DNA of 64,000 nt from Desertibaculum subflavum. GTDB lineage: Bacteria; Pseudomonadota; Alphaproteobacteria; Ferrovibrionales; Ferrovibrionaceae. The notes beneath the pieces were generated by a model, which worked only from the letters and a program-made list of their open reading frames with translations, was not told the origin of the DNA and ran no database searches. Below are positions 28,165-36,251 of this stretch, piece by piece. Made by a program: the position numbers and the translations under genes. The first letter of the stretch is position 1. Each line of letters opens with the position of its first letter. The stretch spans positions 1 to 64,000 of the forward strand of contig QOZS01000020.1 of the NCBI GenBank assembly GCA_003576705.1. The letters are read 5' to 3'.

Positions 28165-29403
28165 TCAGGCCCCGCCGCGCCACAGCACCGGCCAGCGCCA
28201 CAGGCAGAGGCCGAGCAGCAGCAGGCCCTCGGCGGTGGAGAGCAGCACGGCACCCGGCGCACCGAGCCAGCCCGCCAGGAGGCCGATATGCAGATGGCCG
28301 AGCTGGCCGAGGCCGATGCAGGTGGTCAGCACGCCCATCATGCGCGATTGCTGGTCCGCCGGCGCGTGAGTCAAGATCAGCGTGCTCTGCGTCGTGGCGA
28401 AGATGCCGGTGCCGCAGCCGAGCAGGATCAGCGCGGCGAGCGACAGGAGGTAGTTCGCCGAAGCGCCGAAGCCGAAGGCGCCGATCAGCACCATGGCCGA
28501 GCCGGCGAGCAGGCAGCGACCCAGCCAGACCGAACGGCCGAGCCAGGCCAGCAGGAGCGAGCCGAAGAGTGCCCCGATGCCCTCGGCCGAGGAGAGTAGG
28601 CCAACGGCGATGGGCGACGCCAGCAGGACGTCCTTGCCGATCACCGGCACCATGCTGGTATAGGGGAAGCCGAAGAAGTTGAGCACGATGCTGACCGCGA
28701 GCGTGCCCATGACGACCGGCAGCAGCCGCGCCGTGCGGAAACCCTCGAGGATGATCGTCGCCACGCGGCCCTGGCGACCGGCCCGCGCAGCCCGCCCGAC
28801 GGAGAGCGTGGCGGCAAGACCGGCGCCGATCCCGAACAGGAGCGCGCCGAGCAGATACGAGCCGGCAAGGCCGATCGCCACGTAGAGGCCGCCGCCGACC
28901 AGCGGGCCGATCGTCCGCGTGATGCTGAATGTGGCCCAGTCGAGCGCCATCGCGGCCGCCATCCGCGGCGCGCCCGCGACCTCGCCGGCAAGGGTGCGGC
29001 GGACCGACATCTCGGTCGCCCAGTAGAGACCCGCGAGAACAGAGCCGATGGCGACGTGCCACACCTCGATCGCGCCGGTCGCGGCGAGCCCGGCCAGCAG
29101 GAGATAGCCCAACGTCATCAGAGCCAGCGCGACGGTGAGGAAGCGCTGGAGCGCCAGCCGCTCGGCCAGCGCGCCGGCAAAGACGCCGGCCAGCATCGGC
29201 ACCAGCCGCAGCAGCGTCACCACAGCGACGGTGAAGGCCGAGCGGGTGACGTCGAACACCCAGATGCCGACCACCAGCATGTCGAGCCAGCGCATGGTGC
29301 CGATCAGCGCCCCAATCAGCCAGATGCGCCGGAAGACAGGGTCGACCAGCAGGCTGATCGGCTGATGCCGGGCAGACGTGGTATTCGAGGACGTTTCCAA
29401 CAC
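28165..29403 (-). CDS. MFS transporter
   Basis: A 412-residue protein with about 12 transmembrane helices and the layout of the EntS-like/MFS_3 branch: the first loop holds VFDVTRSAFTVAVVTLLRLVPMLAG and the loop 2-3 element GALAERLALQRFL; the central region DWATFSITRTIGPLVGGGLY matches the typical substrate-exporter pattern. Exported compound unknown. It diverges from the TauD-type dioxygenase across 131 nt and is convergent with the PEP-CTERM gene. Confidence 0.88.
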   Translation of the reverse strand: MLETSSNTTSARHQPISLLVDPVFRRIWLIGALIGTMRWLDMLVVGIWVFDVTRSAFTVAVVTLLRLVPMLAGVFAGALAERLALQRFLTVALALMTLGYLLLAGLAATGAIEVWHVAIGSVLAGLYWATEMSVRRTLAGEVAGAPRMAAAMALDWATFSITRTIGPLVGGGLYVAIGLAGSYLLGALLFGIGAGLAATLSVGRAARAGRQGRVATIILEGFRTARLLPVVMGTLAVSIVLNFFGFPYTSMVPVIGKDVLLASPIAVGLLSSAEGIGALFGSLLLAWLGRSVWLGRCLLAGSAMVLIGAFGFGASANYLLSLAALILLGCGTGIFATTQSTLILTHAPADQQSRMMGVLTTCIGLGQLGHLHIGLLAGWLGAPGAVLLSTAEGLLLLGLCLWRWPVLWRGGA

Positions 29404-29473
29404 CCGGCTTCGCTCTACGGCGATTGATTCCTTGACACCAACCGTAGCCGATTTGCGGATGTCGCGGGCGCGC

Positions 29474-29502
29474 TTGATACCGACGCGACCGCGCCCTAGC
29501 CT
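29474..29502 (+). promoter_or_regulatory. candidate promoter for the TauD-type dioxygenase gene
   Basis: TTGATA (29474-29479) and TAGCCT (29497-29502) with a 17-nt spacer, 33 nt before the start codon at 29535. Form and spacing match the candidate promoters at 6851 and 31988. By eye only. Confidence 0.4.
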
Positions 29503-29534
29503 CGCTGCGAACGGGAGGAAACGGAGCCGCTCAC

Positions 29535-30374
29535 ATGCGCAACTGGCAGCTTGACGTGCGGCCGATCGCTGGCGCCCTGGGCGCCGAGATCCATGGCATC
29601 GATATCGGCGGCGATCTGGACGACGAGCAGGTGGCGGCGATCCGCCGGGCCTGGCTCGAGCATTGCGTTGTGTTCTTCCGCGACCAGACGCTGCCGCCCG
29701 AACGTTTCATGGCCTTCGCCGCGCGCTTCGGCCGGCCGATCGAATATCCCTTCGTCAAGGGCATCGAGGGCTATCCGAAGATCATCCAGGTGGCGAAGTT
29801 CGAGAACGAGAAAATGAACTTCGGCGGCATCTGGCATGCCGACACGACCTATCTGGAGGACCCGCCGATCGCCACCATGCTGGTGGCGCGCGAGGTGCCG
29901 CCGGTCGGCGGCGACACGCTGTTCGCCAACCAATATCTCGCCTACGAGATGCTCTCCGCGGGGCTGAAGCAGACGCTCGACGGCCTGATCGGGGTCTCGA
30001 GCTCCGCCAAGGCCGATGTGACCAAGACGCGCGAAGACCGGCTGAAGACCAGTGCCACCGACGAGGCCGGCCACGAATTCATCGCCGAGCATCCGGTGGT
30101 GCGTGTCCATGCGGAGACCGGGCGCAAGGCGCTCTACGTCAACTTCGCGCATACCGTGCGGTTCAAGGGCTGGACCGAGGCCGAAAGCCGGCCATTGCTC
30201 GACTTCCTGTTCCAGCACCAGGTGCGGCCGGAATTCACCTGCCGGTTCGACTGGCAGCCCGGCTCGCTCGCCTTCTGGGACAATCGCTGCGCCCAGCACA
30301 ATCCGATCAACGACTATCAGGGCTATCGGCGCATCATGCACCGCATCACGCTCGCCGGTGACAAATCGGCCTGA
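29535..30374 (+). CDS. TauD/TfdA family Fe(II)/2-oxoglutarate dioxygenase
   Basis: A 279-residue non-heme iron dioxygenase. Iron ligands are H101 and D103 (WHADTTY) and distal H255 (AQHNPINDY); the 2-oxoglutarate-binding Arg follows in YRRIMHRITL. The N-terminal IAGALGAEIHGIDIG and VVFFRDQTLPPERFMAFAARFG are standard for the family. Members hydroxylate taurine, aryloxyacetates, sulfonates or related acids; the substrate here cannot be read. It stands alone between divergent and convergent neighbours, with GGAG 8 nt before the ATG. Confidence 0.93.
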   Translation: MRNWQLDVRPIAGALGAEIHGIDIGGDLDDEQVAAIRRAWLEHCVVFFRDQTLPPERFMAFAARFGRPIEYPFVKGIEGYPKIIQVAKFENEKMNFGGIWHADTTYLEDPPIATMLVAREVPPVGGDTLFANQYLAYEMLSAGLKQTLDGLIGVSSSAKADVTKTREDRLKTSATDEAGHEFIAEHPVVRVHAETGRKALYVNFAHTVRFKGWTEAESRPLLDFLFQHQVRPEFTCRFDWQPGSLAFWDNRCAQHNPINDYQGYRRIMHRITLAGDKSA

Positions 30375-30380
30375 GCCGGA

Positions 30381-31628
30381 TCAGTTGCGGAAATGGGTAC
30401 GCAGGCCGCGCCAAAGCGCGACCGTCTCGGCGGTGCCGGGATCGCGGGCATTGAAGCGTACCGCGGTGTTGACCATCACCAGCTTCGTCGCCGGGTCGAC
30501 GAAGATCATCTGGCCGCGCACGCCGAGCAGGGCGAAGCTGCCGTCGTTCTCCGGGAAGATCCAGGTCTGGTAGCCGTAGCCGAAGAACCGGCTCGCGGTG
30601 CCGGGTGCGAGATGCGGCGAATGCACCATCGTCGCCTCGCGCAGCCAGGCGGACGGGACGAGCTGGCGCTCACCCACACGGCCGCCATTGGCGAGCAGCA
30701 GCGCGAGCCGCGCCCAGTCGCGCAGCACCGCATTCAAGCAGCAATAGCCGAGCTCCTGGCCCGTCGGATCGATCTGCCAGCTGGCGTCGGATTCCGCGCC
30801 GATCGGCTGCCAGATCCTCTCCGAAAGATAGTCGGAGAGCGGCCGCCCCACTGCCGCCGCCAGCACCAAGCCCAAAACCTCCGTCTCGCTGGAGGCGTAG
30901 TAGTGCCGCTGCCCCGGCTCGGCGATGCGCTCGTTGAACTGGCCGAGCACGGCAAGACCGCCGATGCCGGTCGGCGAGAGCGTCGCCCGGCTCAGCTTGC
31001 TGACGTCGTCCGACCCATCGTAGTCCTCGCGGAACTTCACGCCCGAGGACATCGTCAGCAGGCGCCGGAGCGGCGTGCGGCCGTATTCGGTGCCGGCAAG
31101 AGCCTGGACGTAGTCCTGCGCCTTGTCGTCGAGCGAGCGGATCGCGCCCTCTTCCCGCGCGATGCCGATGAGCATCGACACAACGGTTTTCGCCATCGAC
31201 CACGATGTCAGGCGGTGGGTATCGAGCCGCCCATACTGGTAGCGCTCGACCAGGATGGTGTCGTCCTTGGCGATGATCAGGCCGGTGATCGGATTGCGCG
31301 CCAGATAGCCGTCGATCGTGCGCGCCTCGTTGCCGACCCGGTACGTCAAGGGCGGCGGCTCCACCGCCCGCGCGATGGCGCGGGGCGCATCGGACCTGGC
31401 AACCCGACGCGCCGGAAAGATCTCGTCGAGCCTGGAATGGGAATCGACGAGGAAGGGGATCTGCCAGAAGGTCTGCTGGTTGGCGACAGGAAATCCGCTC
31501 GCGCTCAGGCCGAGCCTTTCGGCTTCCGGACCGCCGGGATCGAAAACCGGACTGCCGGCGGCAACGGAGGCCGCGCGACAAGCGAAGATCGCCCCGACGG
31601 CGAGGGCCGCGAAAGCGCGCCGCCACAT
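30381..31628 (-). CDS. serine hydrolase of the class C beta-lactamase fold
   Basis: A 415-residue exported protein with a signal peptide (about 1-24). Active-site motif SMAK (S144-K147, in TSWSMAKTVV) and the YAS element (Y244, in RHYYASSETE) identify the beta-lactamase-related/EstB family; YGYQTWIFPENDGSFALLGVRGQ is the C-terminal block. Such enzymes are esterases, D-amino-acid peptidases or carboxylesterases more often than true beta-lactamases. Its start is followed 22 nt on by the end of the SCP2 gene on the same strand. Confidence 0.88.
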   Translation of the reverse strand: MWRRAFAALAVGAIFACRAASVAAGSPVFDPGGPEAERLGLSASGFPVANQQTFWQIPFLVDSHSRLDEIFPARRVARSDAPRAIARAVEPPPLTYRVGNEARTIDGYLARNPITGLIIAKDDTILVERYQYGRLDTHRLTSWSMAKTVVSMLIGIAREEGAIRSLDDKAQDYVQALAGTEYGRTPLRRLLTMSSGVKFREDYDGSDDVSKLSRATLSPTGIGGLAVLGQFNERIAEPGQRHYYASSETEVLGLVLAAAVGRPLSDYLSERIWQPIGAESDASWQIDPTGQELGYCCLNAVLRDWARLALLLANGGRVGERQLVPSAWLREATMVHSPHLAPGTASRFFGYGYQTWIFPENDGSFALLGVRGQMIFVDPATKLVMVNTAVRFNARDPGTAETVALWRGLRTHFRN

Positions 31629-31650
31629 CGGGGCGAGCGCCGGAGAACGA

Positions 31651-31953
31651 TCAGCCGCCGAGCACGCTCGACAGCTTCATCGCGATGCCCATCGAGCCGG
31701 CGACTTTCAGCTTGCCCATCATGAAGGCCATGGTCGGGTCCATCTCACGCTTCACGATGGCGACGAAGTCGTCCATCTTCACCGACAGCGTGCAGTCGGC
31801 CTCCTTGTCATCGTTCGACACCGTGTAGGGCGAGGTGGTGCCGTCGAGATAGATTCTGCCGTCGTCGCCAAAATCGAACTTCACCGTCGCATCCAGGCCG
31901 GACTTGCCCTGAACGCGTTCGCGCATGCCGTTGGTGAGCGTATCGAGGTCCAT
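31651..31953 (-). CDS. SCP2 sterol-binding domain protein
   Basis: A 100-residue single-domain SCP2 protein: ATVKFDFGDDGRIYLDG, ADCTLSVKMDDFVAIVKREMDP and the C-terminal FMMGKLKVAGSMGIAMKLSS are the conserved strands and helix. The domain binds acyl-CoAs or other lipids in a hydrophobic tunnel. Start 31953 has GGGAGACGGG just upstream and gives the standard length. It diverges from the acyl-CoA carboxylase operon and shares its promoter region, so a role in delivering hydrophobic acyl-CoA substrates for that operon is a reasonable inference. Confidence 0.9.
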   Translation of the reverse strand: MDLDTLTNGMRERVQGKSGLDATVKFDFGDDGRIYLDGTTSPYTVSNDDKEADCTLSVKMDDFVAIVKREMDPTMAFMMGKLKVAGSMGIAMKLSSVLGG

Positions 31954-31986
31954 TCCCGTCTCCCGTTTCCCGCCGAACGTGGTCAG

Positions 31987-32016
31987 CTTGACGTTAACGT
32001 AAAGCCCGCCTAGCGT
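31987..32016 (+). promoter_or_regulatory. promoter with LiuR-type palindrome for the carboxylase operon
   Basis: TTGACG (31988-31993) and TAGCGT (32011-32016) with a 17-nt spacer form a good promoter. Overlapping it, CTTGACGTTAACGTAAAG (31987-32004) is an 18-bp palindrome with a single mismatched pair; its core ACGTTAACGT is perfect. As I recall it, this agrees with the MerR-family LiuR operator of branched-chain catabolic genes. The site lies between SCP2 (minus) and the SDR (plus), so it may control both. No MerR gene is in the window. Confidence 0.65.
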
Positions 32017-32080
32017 GCGGTCAAACGTGCCGCTTCGCGGCGCATCGTAACAACGAAAGTTGGGAGGAAGGTGACACGGC

Positions 32081-32956
32081 ATGCCCTACCGGTCCGTGTT
32101 CCGACCGGGCTTGTTCGACGGCCAGGTCGCGATCGTCACGGGCGGCGGCAGCGGCATCGGCCGTTGCACTGCTCATGAGCTGATCGCCCTCGGCGCCAAG
32201 GTCGCTCTCGTCGGGCGCCGTATCGAAAGACTGGAGCAGGTCGCCGCCGAGATCGCCGAGGTGAAGGGCGAGGCCGGCTGCTTCGCTTGCGACATCCGCG
32301 ACGAGGAGCGCGTCAAGGCGACGGTCAGCGAGGTGCTGGCCCGGTTCGGACGGATCGACGGCCTGGTCAACAATGCCGGCGGCCAGTTCGCCGCGCCGGT
32401 CGCCGCCATCACCCAGAAGGGCTGGGAAACGGTGGTCCGCAACAACCTGACCGGCGGCTTCCTGATGGCGCGCGAGTGCTTCGTGCAGTGGATGAGCGGC
32501 CATGGCGGCAGCATCGTCAACATCGTCGCCGATATGTGGATGGGGATGCCGGGCATGGCGCATTCCGGCGCCGCGCGGGCCGGCATGGTCAACTTCACCG
32601 AGACCGCCGCCTTCGAATGGGCGGCAGCCAATGTGCGGGTCAACGCGGTGGCGCCGGGCTGGATCATGTCTTCCGGCATGGACCACTACCCGCCGGAAAT
32701 GGCCGAGCACATCCGCGGCCTGAAGAACATCGCGCCGCTCGGCCGCATGGGCACCGAAAGCGAGGTCTCGGCGGCCATCGTCTTCCTTCTCTCGGAGGCG
32801 GCCGGATTTATTTCCGGCTCGACGCTGCGCGTCGATGGTGCGGTGCCGAATGCGCGACCCAGCTTCCCGATCAAAGCGCCCACGGCGCGACAGGGCGCGC
32901 CGGCTTATAACGGCTTCCACCTCGCGGTGACGCCCAAGGTTCTGCAGGACAGCTGA
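32081..32956 (+). CDS. SDR family protein, AtuB/PECR-like (first gene of carboxylase operon)
   Basis: A 291-residue short-chain reductase with TGGGSGIGRCTAHEL and NNAGGQF. At the active site the usual Tyr is missing: AHSGAARAGMVNFTETAAFE mirrors the HSGAARAG block of peroxisomal trans-2-enoyl-CoA reductase, a group acting on CoA esters. Position directly before a carboxylase beta subunit matches atuB of the Pseudomonas acyclic-terpene cluster. The product could reduce or oxidise an acyl-CoA; substrate not determinable. GGGAGGAAGG lies just before the ATG. Six nt separate it from the next gene. Confidence 0.87.
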   Translation: MPYRSVFRPGLFDGQVAIVTGGGSGIGRCTAHELIALGAKVALVGRRIERLEQVAAEIAEVKGEAGCFACDIRDEERVKATVSEVLARFGRIDGLVNNAGGQFAAPVAAITQKGWETVVRNNLTGGFLMARECFVQWMSGHGGSIVNIVADMWMGMPGMAHSGAARAGMVNFTETAAFEWAAANVRVNAVAPGWIMSSGMDHYPPEMAEHIRGLKNIAPLGRMGTESEVSAAIVFLLSEAAGFISGSTLRVDGAVPNARPSFPIKAPTARQGAPAYNGFHLAVTPKVLQDS

Positions 32957-32962
32957 GATCCA

Positions 32963-34582
32963 ATGCCCGCCTTCGAAAGCCGCATCGATACGAACAGCGA
33001 CGACTTCCGGAAGAACCGCGAGCAGATGCTGGCGCTCATCGCCGAGTTCCGCGGGCTGGAGCAGAAGGTGCGCGACCGGTCGAACGGCCAGAAGGATCGC
33101 TTCCGCAAGCGCGGCCAGCTGCTGCCGCGGGAGCGCATCGCGCTGTTGCTCGACAAGGACAGCCCCTGGCTCGAACTGGGCACCTTGGCCGGCCTCGGCA
33201 TGCATGACGACGACGGCAAGGACGACGTGCTCGGCGCCGCCTCGATCGTCGGCATCGGCTATGTCTGCGGCATCCGTGTCATGGTCGGTGCGTCCGATAG
33301 CGCGATCAAGGGCGGCACCACGGCGCCGATGGGTCTGAAGAAGAACCTGCGGGCGCAGCAGGTGGTGCTGGAGAACAAGCTGCCCTTCATTCACCTGGTG
33401 GAGAGCGGCGGCGCCAACCTGATCTACCAGTCAGAGATCTTCGTCGAGGGCGGCCGCGGCTTCAAGAACCAGGCCCGCATGTCGGCGCTCGGCATCCCGC
33501 AGGTCACCGTGGTGCACGGCTCGTCCACCGCGGGCGGTGCCTATCTGCCGGGCTTGTCCGACTACGTCATCATGGTGAAGAAGCGGGCCAAGGTGTTCCT
33601 CGCCGGCCCGCCGCTGCTCAAGGCTGCCACCGGCGAGGTGGCGAACGACGAGGAGCTCGGCGGCGCCGAGATGCACACCATGGTTTCCGGTGTTGCCGAG
33701 TACCTCGCCGAGGACGATGCCGACGGCATCCGCCTCGCCCGCGAGATCTTCGCCAAGCTGCCCTGGAACGAGCAGCTGCCGATGATCCCCAGGCGCAGCT
33801 ACAAGGAGCCGCGCTACGCGCCGGAAGAGCTTTGCGGCGTGGTGCCGACCGATTACCGCCGGCCCTACGATGTGCGCGAGGTGATCGCGCGCCTGATCGA
33901 CGGCTCCGATTGGCTGGATTTCAAGCCGCTCTATGGCCCGCACACGATCTGCGGTCATGGCGCGATCGAAGGCTGGCCAGTCGGCATCATCTCCAACAAC
34001 GGGCCGATCGACGCCGACGGCGCCACCAAGGCAACGCAGTTCATCCATCTCTGCTGCCAGTCGAACACGCCGATCGTCTACTTGCAGAACACCACCGGCT
34101 ATATGGTCGGGCGCGAGGCCGAGCAATCCGGCATCGTCAAGCACGGCTCGAAGATGATCCAGGCGGTGGCCAACGCGACCGTGCCGCAGATCACCATCCA
34201 TATCGGCGCCTCGTTCGGCGCCGGCAATTACGGCATGTGCGGGCGGTCCTACGACCCGCGCTTCATCTTCGCCTGGCCGAACAATCGCGTCGCCGTGATG
34301 GGCGGCGAGCAGCTCGCCAAGGTGATGTCGATCGTCACCGAGGAGAAGGGCAAGCGCGAGGGCAAGCCGGTCGACATGGCCAAGCTCGCGGCGACCGAGA
34401 AGTCGATCCGCGACCGCATCGACCGTGAATCGACCGCCCTGTTCGCCACCGCGCGCCTGTGGGACGACGGCCTGATCGATCCGCGCGATACCCGCAAGGT
34501 GCTCGCCTTCTGCCTCTCCATCTGCCGCGAAGCCGATCTCCGCCCCCTTAAAGCCAGCACGTTTGGCGTGGGGCGGATGTGA
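32963..34582 (+). CDS. acyl-CoA carboxylase beta subunit, geranyl-CoA carboxylase-like (AtuC-like)
   Basis: A 539-residue carboxyltransferase subunit: SGGANL, STAGGAYLPGLSDY, FLAGPPLLKAATGE, GYMVGREAEQSGI, GASFGAGNYGMCGR and the FGVGRM end follow the methylcrotonyl/geranyl-CoA carboxylase group, not propionyl-CoA carboxylase. Residues 159-169 (IFVEGGRGFKN) replace the Phe-containing DREHFGR segment of methylcrotonyl-CoA carboxylase with a Gly-rich one; a Phe-to-Gly change in this subunit is reported to open the site for geranyl-CoA. Order in the operon matches atuC. Methylcrotonyl-CoA remains possible. Confidence 0.85.
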   Translation: MPAFESRIDTNSDDFRKNREQMLALIAEFRGLEQKVRDRSNGQKDRFRKRGQLLPRERIALLLDKDSPWLELGTLAGLGMHDDDGKDDVLGAASIVGIGYVCGIRVMVGASDSAIKGGTTAPMGLKKNLRAQQVVLENKLPFIHLVESGGANLIYQSEIFVEGGRGFKNQARMSALGIPQVTVVHGSSTAGGAYLPGLSDYVIMVKKRAKVFLAGPPLLKAATGEVANDEELGGAEMHTMVSGVAEYLAEDDADGIRLAREIFAKLPWNEQLPMIPRRSYKEPRYAPEELCGVVPTDYRRPYDVREVIARLIDGSDWLDFKPLYGPHTICGHGAIEGWPVGIISNNGPIDADGATKATQFIHLCCQSNTPIVYLQNTTGYMVGREAEQSGIVKHGSKMIQAVANATVPQITIHIGASFGAGNYGMCGRSYDPRFIFAWPNNRVAVMGGEQLAKVMSIVTEEKGKREGKPVDMAKLAATEKSIRDRIDRESTALFATARLWDDGLIDPRDTRKVLAFCLSICREADLRPLKASTFGVGRM

Positions 34583-34606
34583 TGCGCCGGAACATGCACC
34601 AAGTTT

Positions 34607-34655
34607 CCTTCTCCCTGGGGGAGAAGGTGGCCCGAAGGGCCGGATGAGGGGCACC
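34607..34655 (+). repeat. left inverted palindromic repeat of the DUF559 element
   Basis: A hairpin CCTTCTCCC/GGGAGAAGG (34607-34615 and 34619-34627) is followed by a second, GGCCC-GAA-GGGCC (34629-34641), and then GGATGAGGGGCACC (34642-34655). The DUF559 ATG begins 2 nt later. The same module occurs in reverse at 34982-35034. Confidence 0.85.
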
Positions 34656-34657
34656 CT

Positions 34658-35053
34658 ATGAGCCTGCAATCCGCCCGCCGACTGAGACGCACGATGACCG
34701 AAGCGGAGAGCCTGCTTTGGTCGCGCTTGCGCGATCGCCGATTGGACGGCCTGAAGTTTCGTCGCCAGGTACCGCTTGGCCCGTACGTATTGGACTTTTT
34801 CTGCGAAGAGCACCGCTTGGTGGTCGAAGTCGATGGCAGCCAGCACGCAGATCGAGTCGAGCATGATGAGAAGCGCACCGAGTGGCCCGAAGCCCATCAG
34901 TGCCGTGTCCTGCGATTCTGGAACAACGACGTGATGCAGCGCGCGAACAGCGTGCTGGAAGCAATACGAGCTGCCGCTGGCGGTGCCCCTCACCCGGTGC
35001 GCCTTGCGCGCCACCCTCTCCCCCAGGGAGAGGGTTCGATTGACGGAGTCTGA
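34658..35053 (+). CDS. DUF559 (Vsr/MTH-like nuclease fold) protein
   Basis: A 131-residue protein: AESLLWSRLRDRRLDGLKFRR, then the acidic/nucleophilic strand VLDFFCEEHRLVVEVDGSQH and VLRFWNNDVMQRANSVLEAI. D49, E58 and D60 with Q63 resemble the PD-(D/E)XK/Vsr endonuclease core. Its last 24 or so residues (from GGAPHP) are encoded by the right-hand repeat itself. The stop is 2 nt before the next gene. The gene is framed by inverted palindromic repeats and interrupts the carboxylase operon. Biochemical function of DUF559 is not established. Confidence 0.85.
   Translation: MSLQSARRLRRTMTEAESLLWSRLRDRRLDGLKFRRQVPLGPYVLDFFCEEHRLVVEVDGSQHADRVEHDEKRTEWPEAHQCRVLRFWNNDVMQRANSVLEAIRAAAGGAPHPVRLARHPLPQGEGSIDGV
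34982..35034 (-). repeat. right inverted palindromic repeat of the DUF559 element
   Basis: Read on the minus strand this is CCCTCTCCC-TGG-GGGAGAGGG, then TGGCGCGCAAGGCGC, then a segment ending GGGTGAGGGGCACC. It aligns with the left repeat over its whole length: the outer hairpin differs by compensating changes (TT/AA to CT/AG), the terminal GAGGGGCACC is identical. It overlaps the 3' end of the DUF559 reading frame. Confidence 0.85.
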
Positions 35054-35055
35054 TC

Positions 35056-36243
35056 ATGCGATTCACCCAGGAGCACGAGGAGCTGCGGCGCAATCTCGCG
35101 CGGTTCATCGACAACGAGATCAATCCGCATGTCGATGCGTGGGAGGAGGAAGGCACCTTCCCGGCGCATGAGCTGTTCAAGAAGATGGGCTCACTCGGCT
35201 TCCTCGGCATCCACAAGCCGGTGGAATATGGCGGCCTCGGCCTCGACTATTCCTATGCGATGGTGATGGCGGAAGAGCTCGGCGGCATCAATTGCGGCGG
35301 CGTGCCGATGGCGATCGGGGTGCAGACCGACATGGCGACGCCGGCGCTGGCCCGCTTCGGCGGCGACACAGTGCGCAAGGAGTTCCTGGCGCCCTCGATC
35401 AGCGGCGACTATGTCGCCTGCCTCGGGGTCTCCGAGGTCGGCGCCGGCTCCGACGTCGCCTCGCTGAAGACCACGGCCCGCAAGGACGGCGACGACTACG
35501 TCATCAACGGCGGCAAGATGTGGACCACCAACGGCACCCAGGCCGACTGGATCTGCCTGCTCGCCAATACCTCCGACGGGCCGGCGCACGAGAACAAGTC
35601 GATGATCTGCGTGCCGATGAAATCGAAGGGCGTCGAGATCGCCCGCAAGCTCGACAAGCTCGGCACCCGCTCCTCCGACACGGCGCAGATCTTCTTCGAC
35701 GACGTGCGCGTGCCGCAGCGGAACCGCATCGGCGAGGAGGGCAAGGGCTTCACCTACCAGATGCTGCAGTTCCAGGAGGAGCGCCTCTGGGCTGCCGCCA
35801 AGGGCCTGAAGGGCATGGAGCGCGCCATTCAGCAGACCATCGACTACACGCGCGAGCGGATCGCCTTCGGCAAGTCGATCCTCGACAACCAGGTGGTGCA
35901 CTTCAAGCTGGCCGAGCTGCAGACCGAGGTGGAGGCGCTGCGCTCCCTCGTCTACCGCGCCTGCGAGGGCTATCTCGCCGGCCAGGACGTCACCATGCTG
36001 GCCTCGATGGCGAAGCTGAAGGTTGGCCGCCTCGGCCGCGTGGTCATGGACAGCTGCCTGCAATACTGGGGCGGCATGGGCTTCATGAACGAGACCCAGA
36101 TCAGCCGCGCCTATCGCGACGTGCGCCTCGGCTCCATCGGCGGCGGGGCCGACGAGATCATGCTGACCATCATCGCGAAATACATGGGCACGCTGCCGAA
36201 GCCGGAGCGCTCCCGAAAGCCGCTGAAGCAGGCGGCGGAGTAG
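35056..36243 (+). CDS. acyl-CoA dehydrogenase, AtuD/isovaleryl-like (first tandem copy)
   Basis: A 395-residue FAD enzyme oxidising an acyl-CoA to the 2,3-enoyl-CoA. Seen: CLGVSEVGAGSDVASLKTTA, the FAD/substrate block KMWTTNG, RERIAFGKSI, and CLQYWGGMGFMNE. The catalytic Glu is not at the medium-chain position (IGGGADEIM has Gly there) but a Glu is present at E242 in FQEERLW, the helix-G position used by isovaleryl-CoA and other branched-chain enzymes. Fits citronellyl-CoA dehydrogenase AtuD. GGAG (35045-35048) precedes the ATG. It is a close paralogue of the next gene. Confidence 0.9.
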   Translation: MRFTQEHEELRRNLARFIDNEINPHVDAWEEEGTFPAHELFKKMGSLGFLGIHKPVEYGGLGLDYSYAMVMAEELGGINCGGVPMAIGVQTDMATPALARFGGDTVRKEFLAPSISGDYVACLGVSEVGAGSDVASLKTTARKDGDDYVINGGKMWTTNGTQADWICLLANTSDGPAHENKSMICVPMKSKGVEIARKLDKLGTRSSDTAQIFFDDVRVPQRNRIGEEGKGFTYQMLQFQEERLWAAAKGLKGMERAIQQTIDYTRERIAFGKSILDNQVVHFKLAELQTEVEALRSLVYRACEGYLAGQDVTMLASMAKLKVGRLGRVVMDSCLQYWGGMGFMNETQISRAYRDVRLGSIGGGADEIMLTIIAKYMGTLPKPERSRKPLKQAAE

Positions 36244-36251
36244 GACGCACA

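Larger units (their letters stand above)
34607..35034 (+). mobile_element. putative repeat-bracketed DUF559 element
   Basis: About 428 bp consisting of a palindromic repeat, a DUF559 gene on the plus strand and the inverted copy of the repeat. It separates two genes of an otherwise tight operon (neighbour gaps 6, 8, -4 and 10 nt), which suggests insertion after the operon formed. No transposase and no clear target-site duplication are visible. Mobility is inference. Confidence 0.5.

Noticed and set aside
30381..31628. Antibiotic-resistance beta-lactamase
   Set aside because: SxxK and YxS are shared by esterases and peptidases of the fold; no KTG-type third motif was clear, and there is no AmpR-like regulator next to it.
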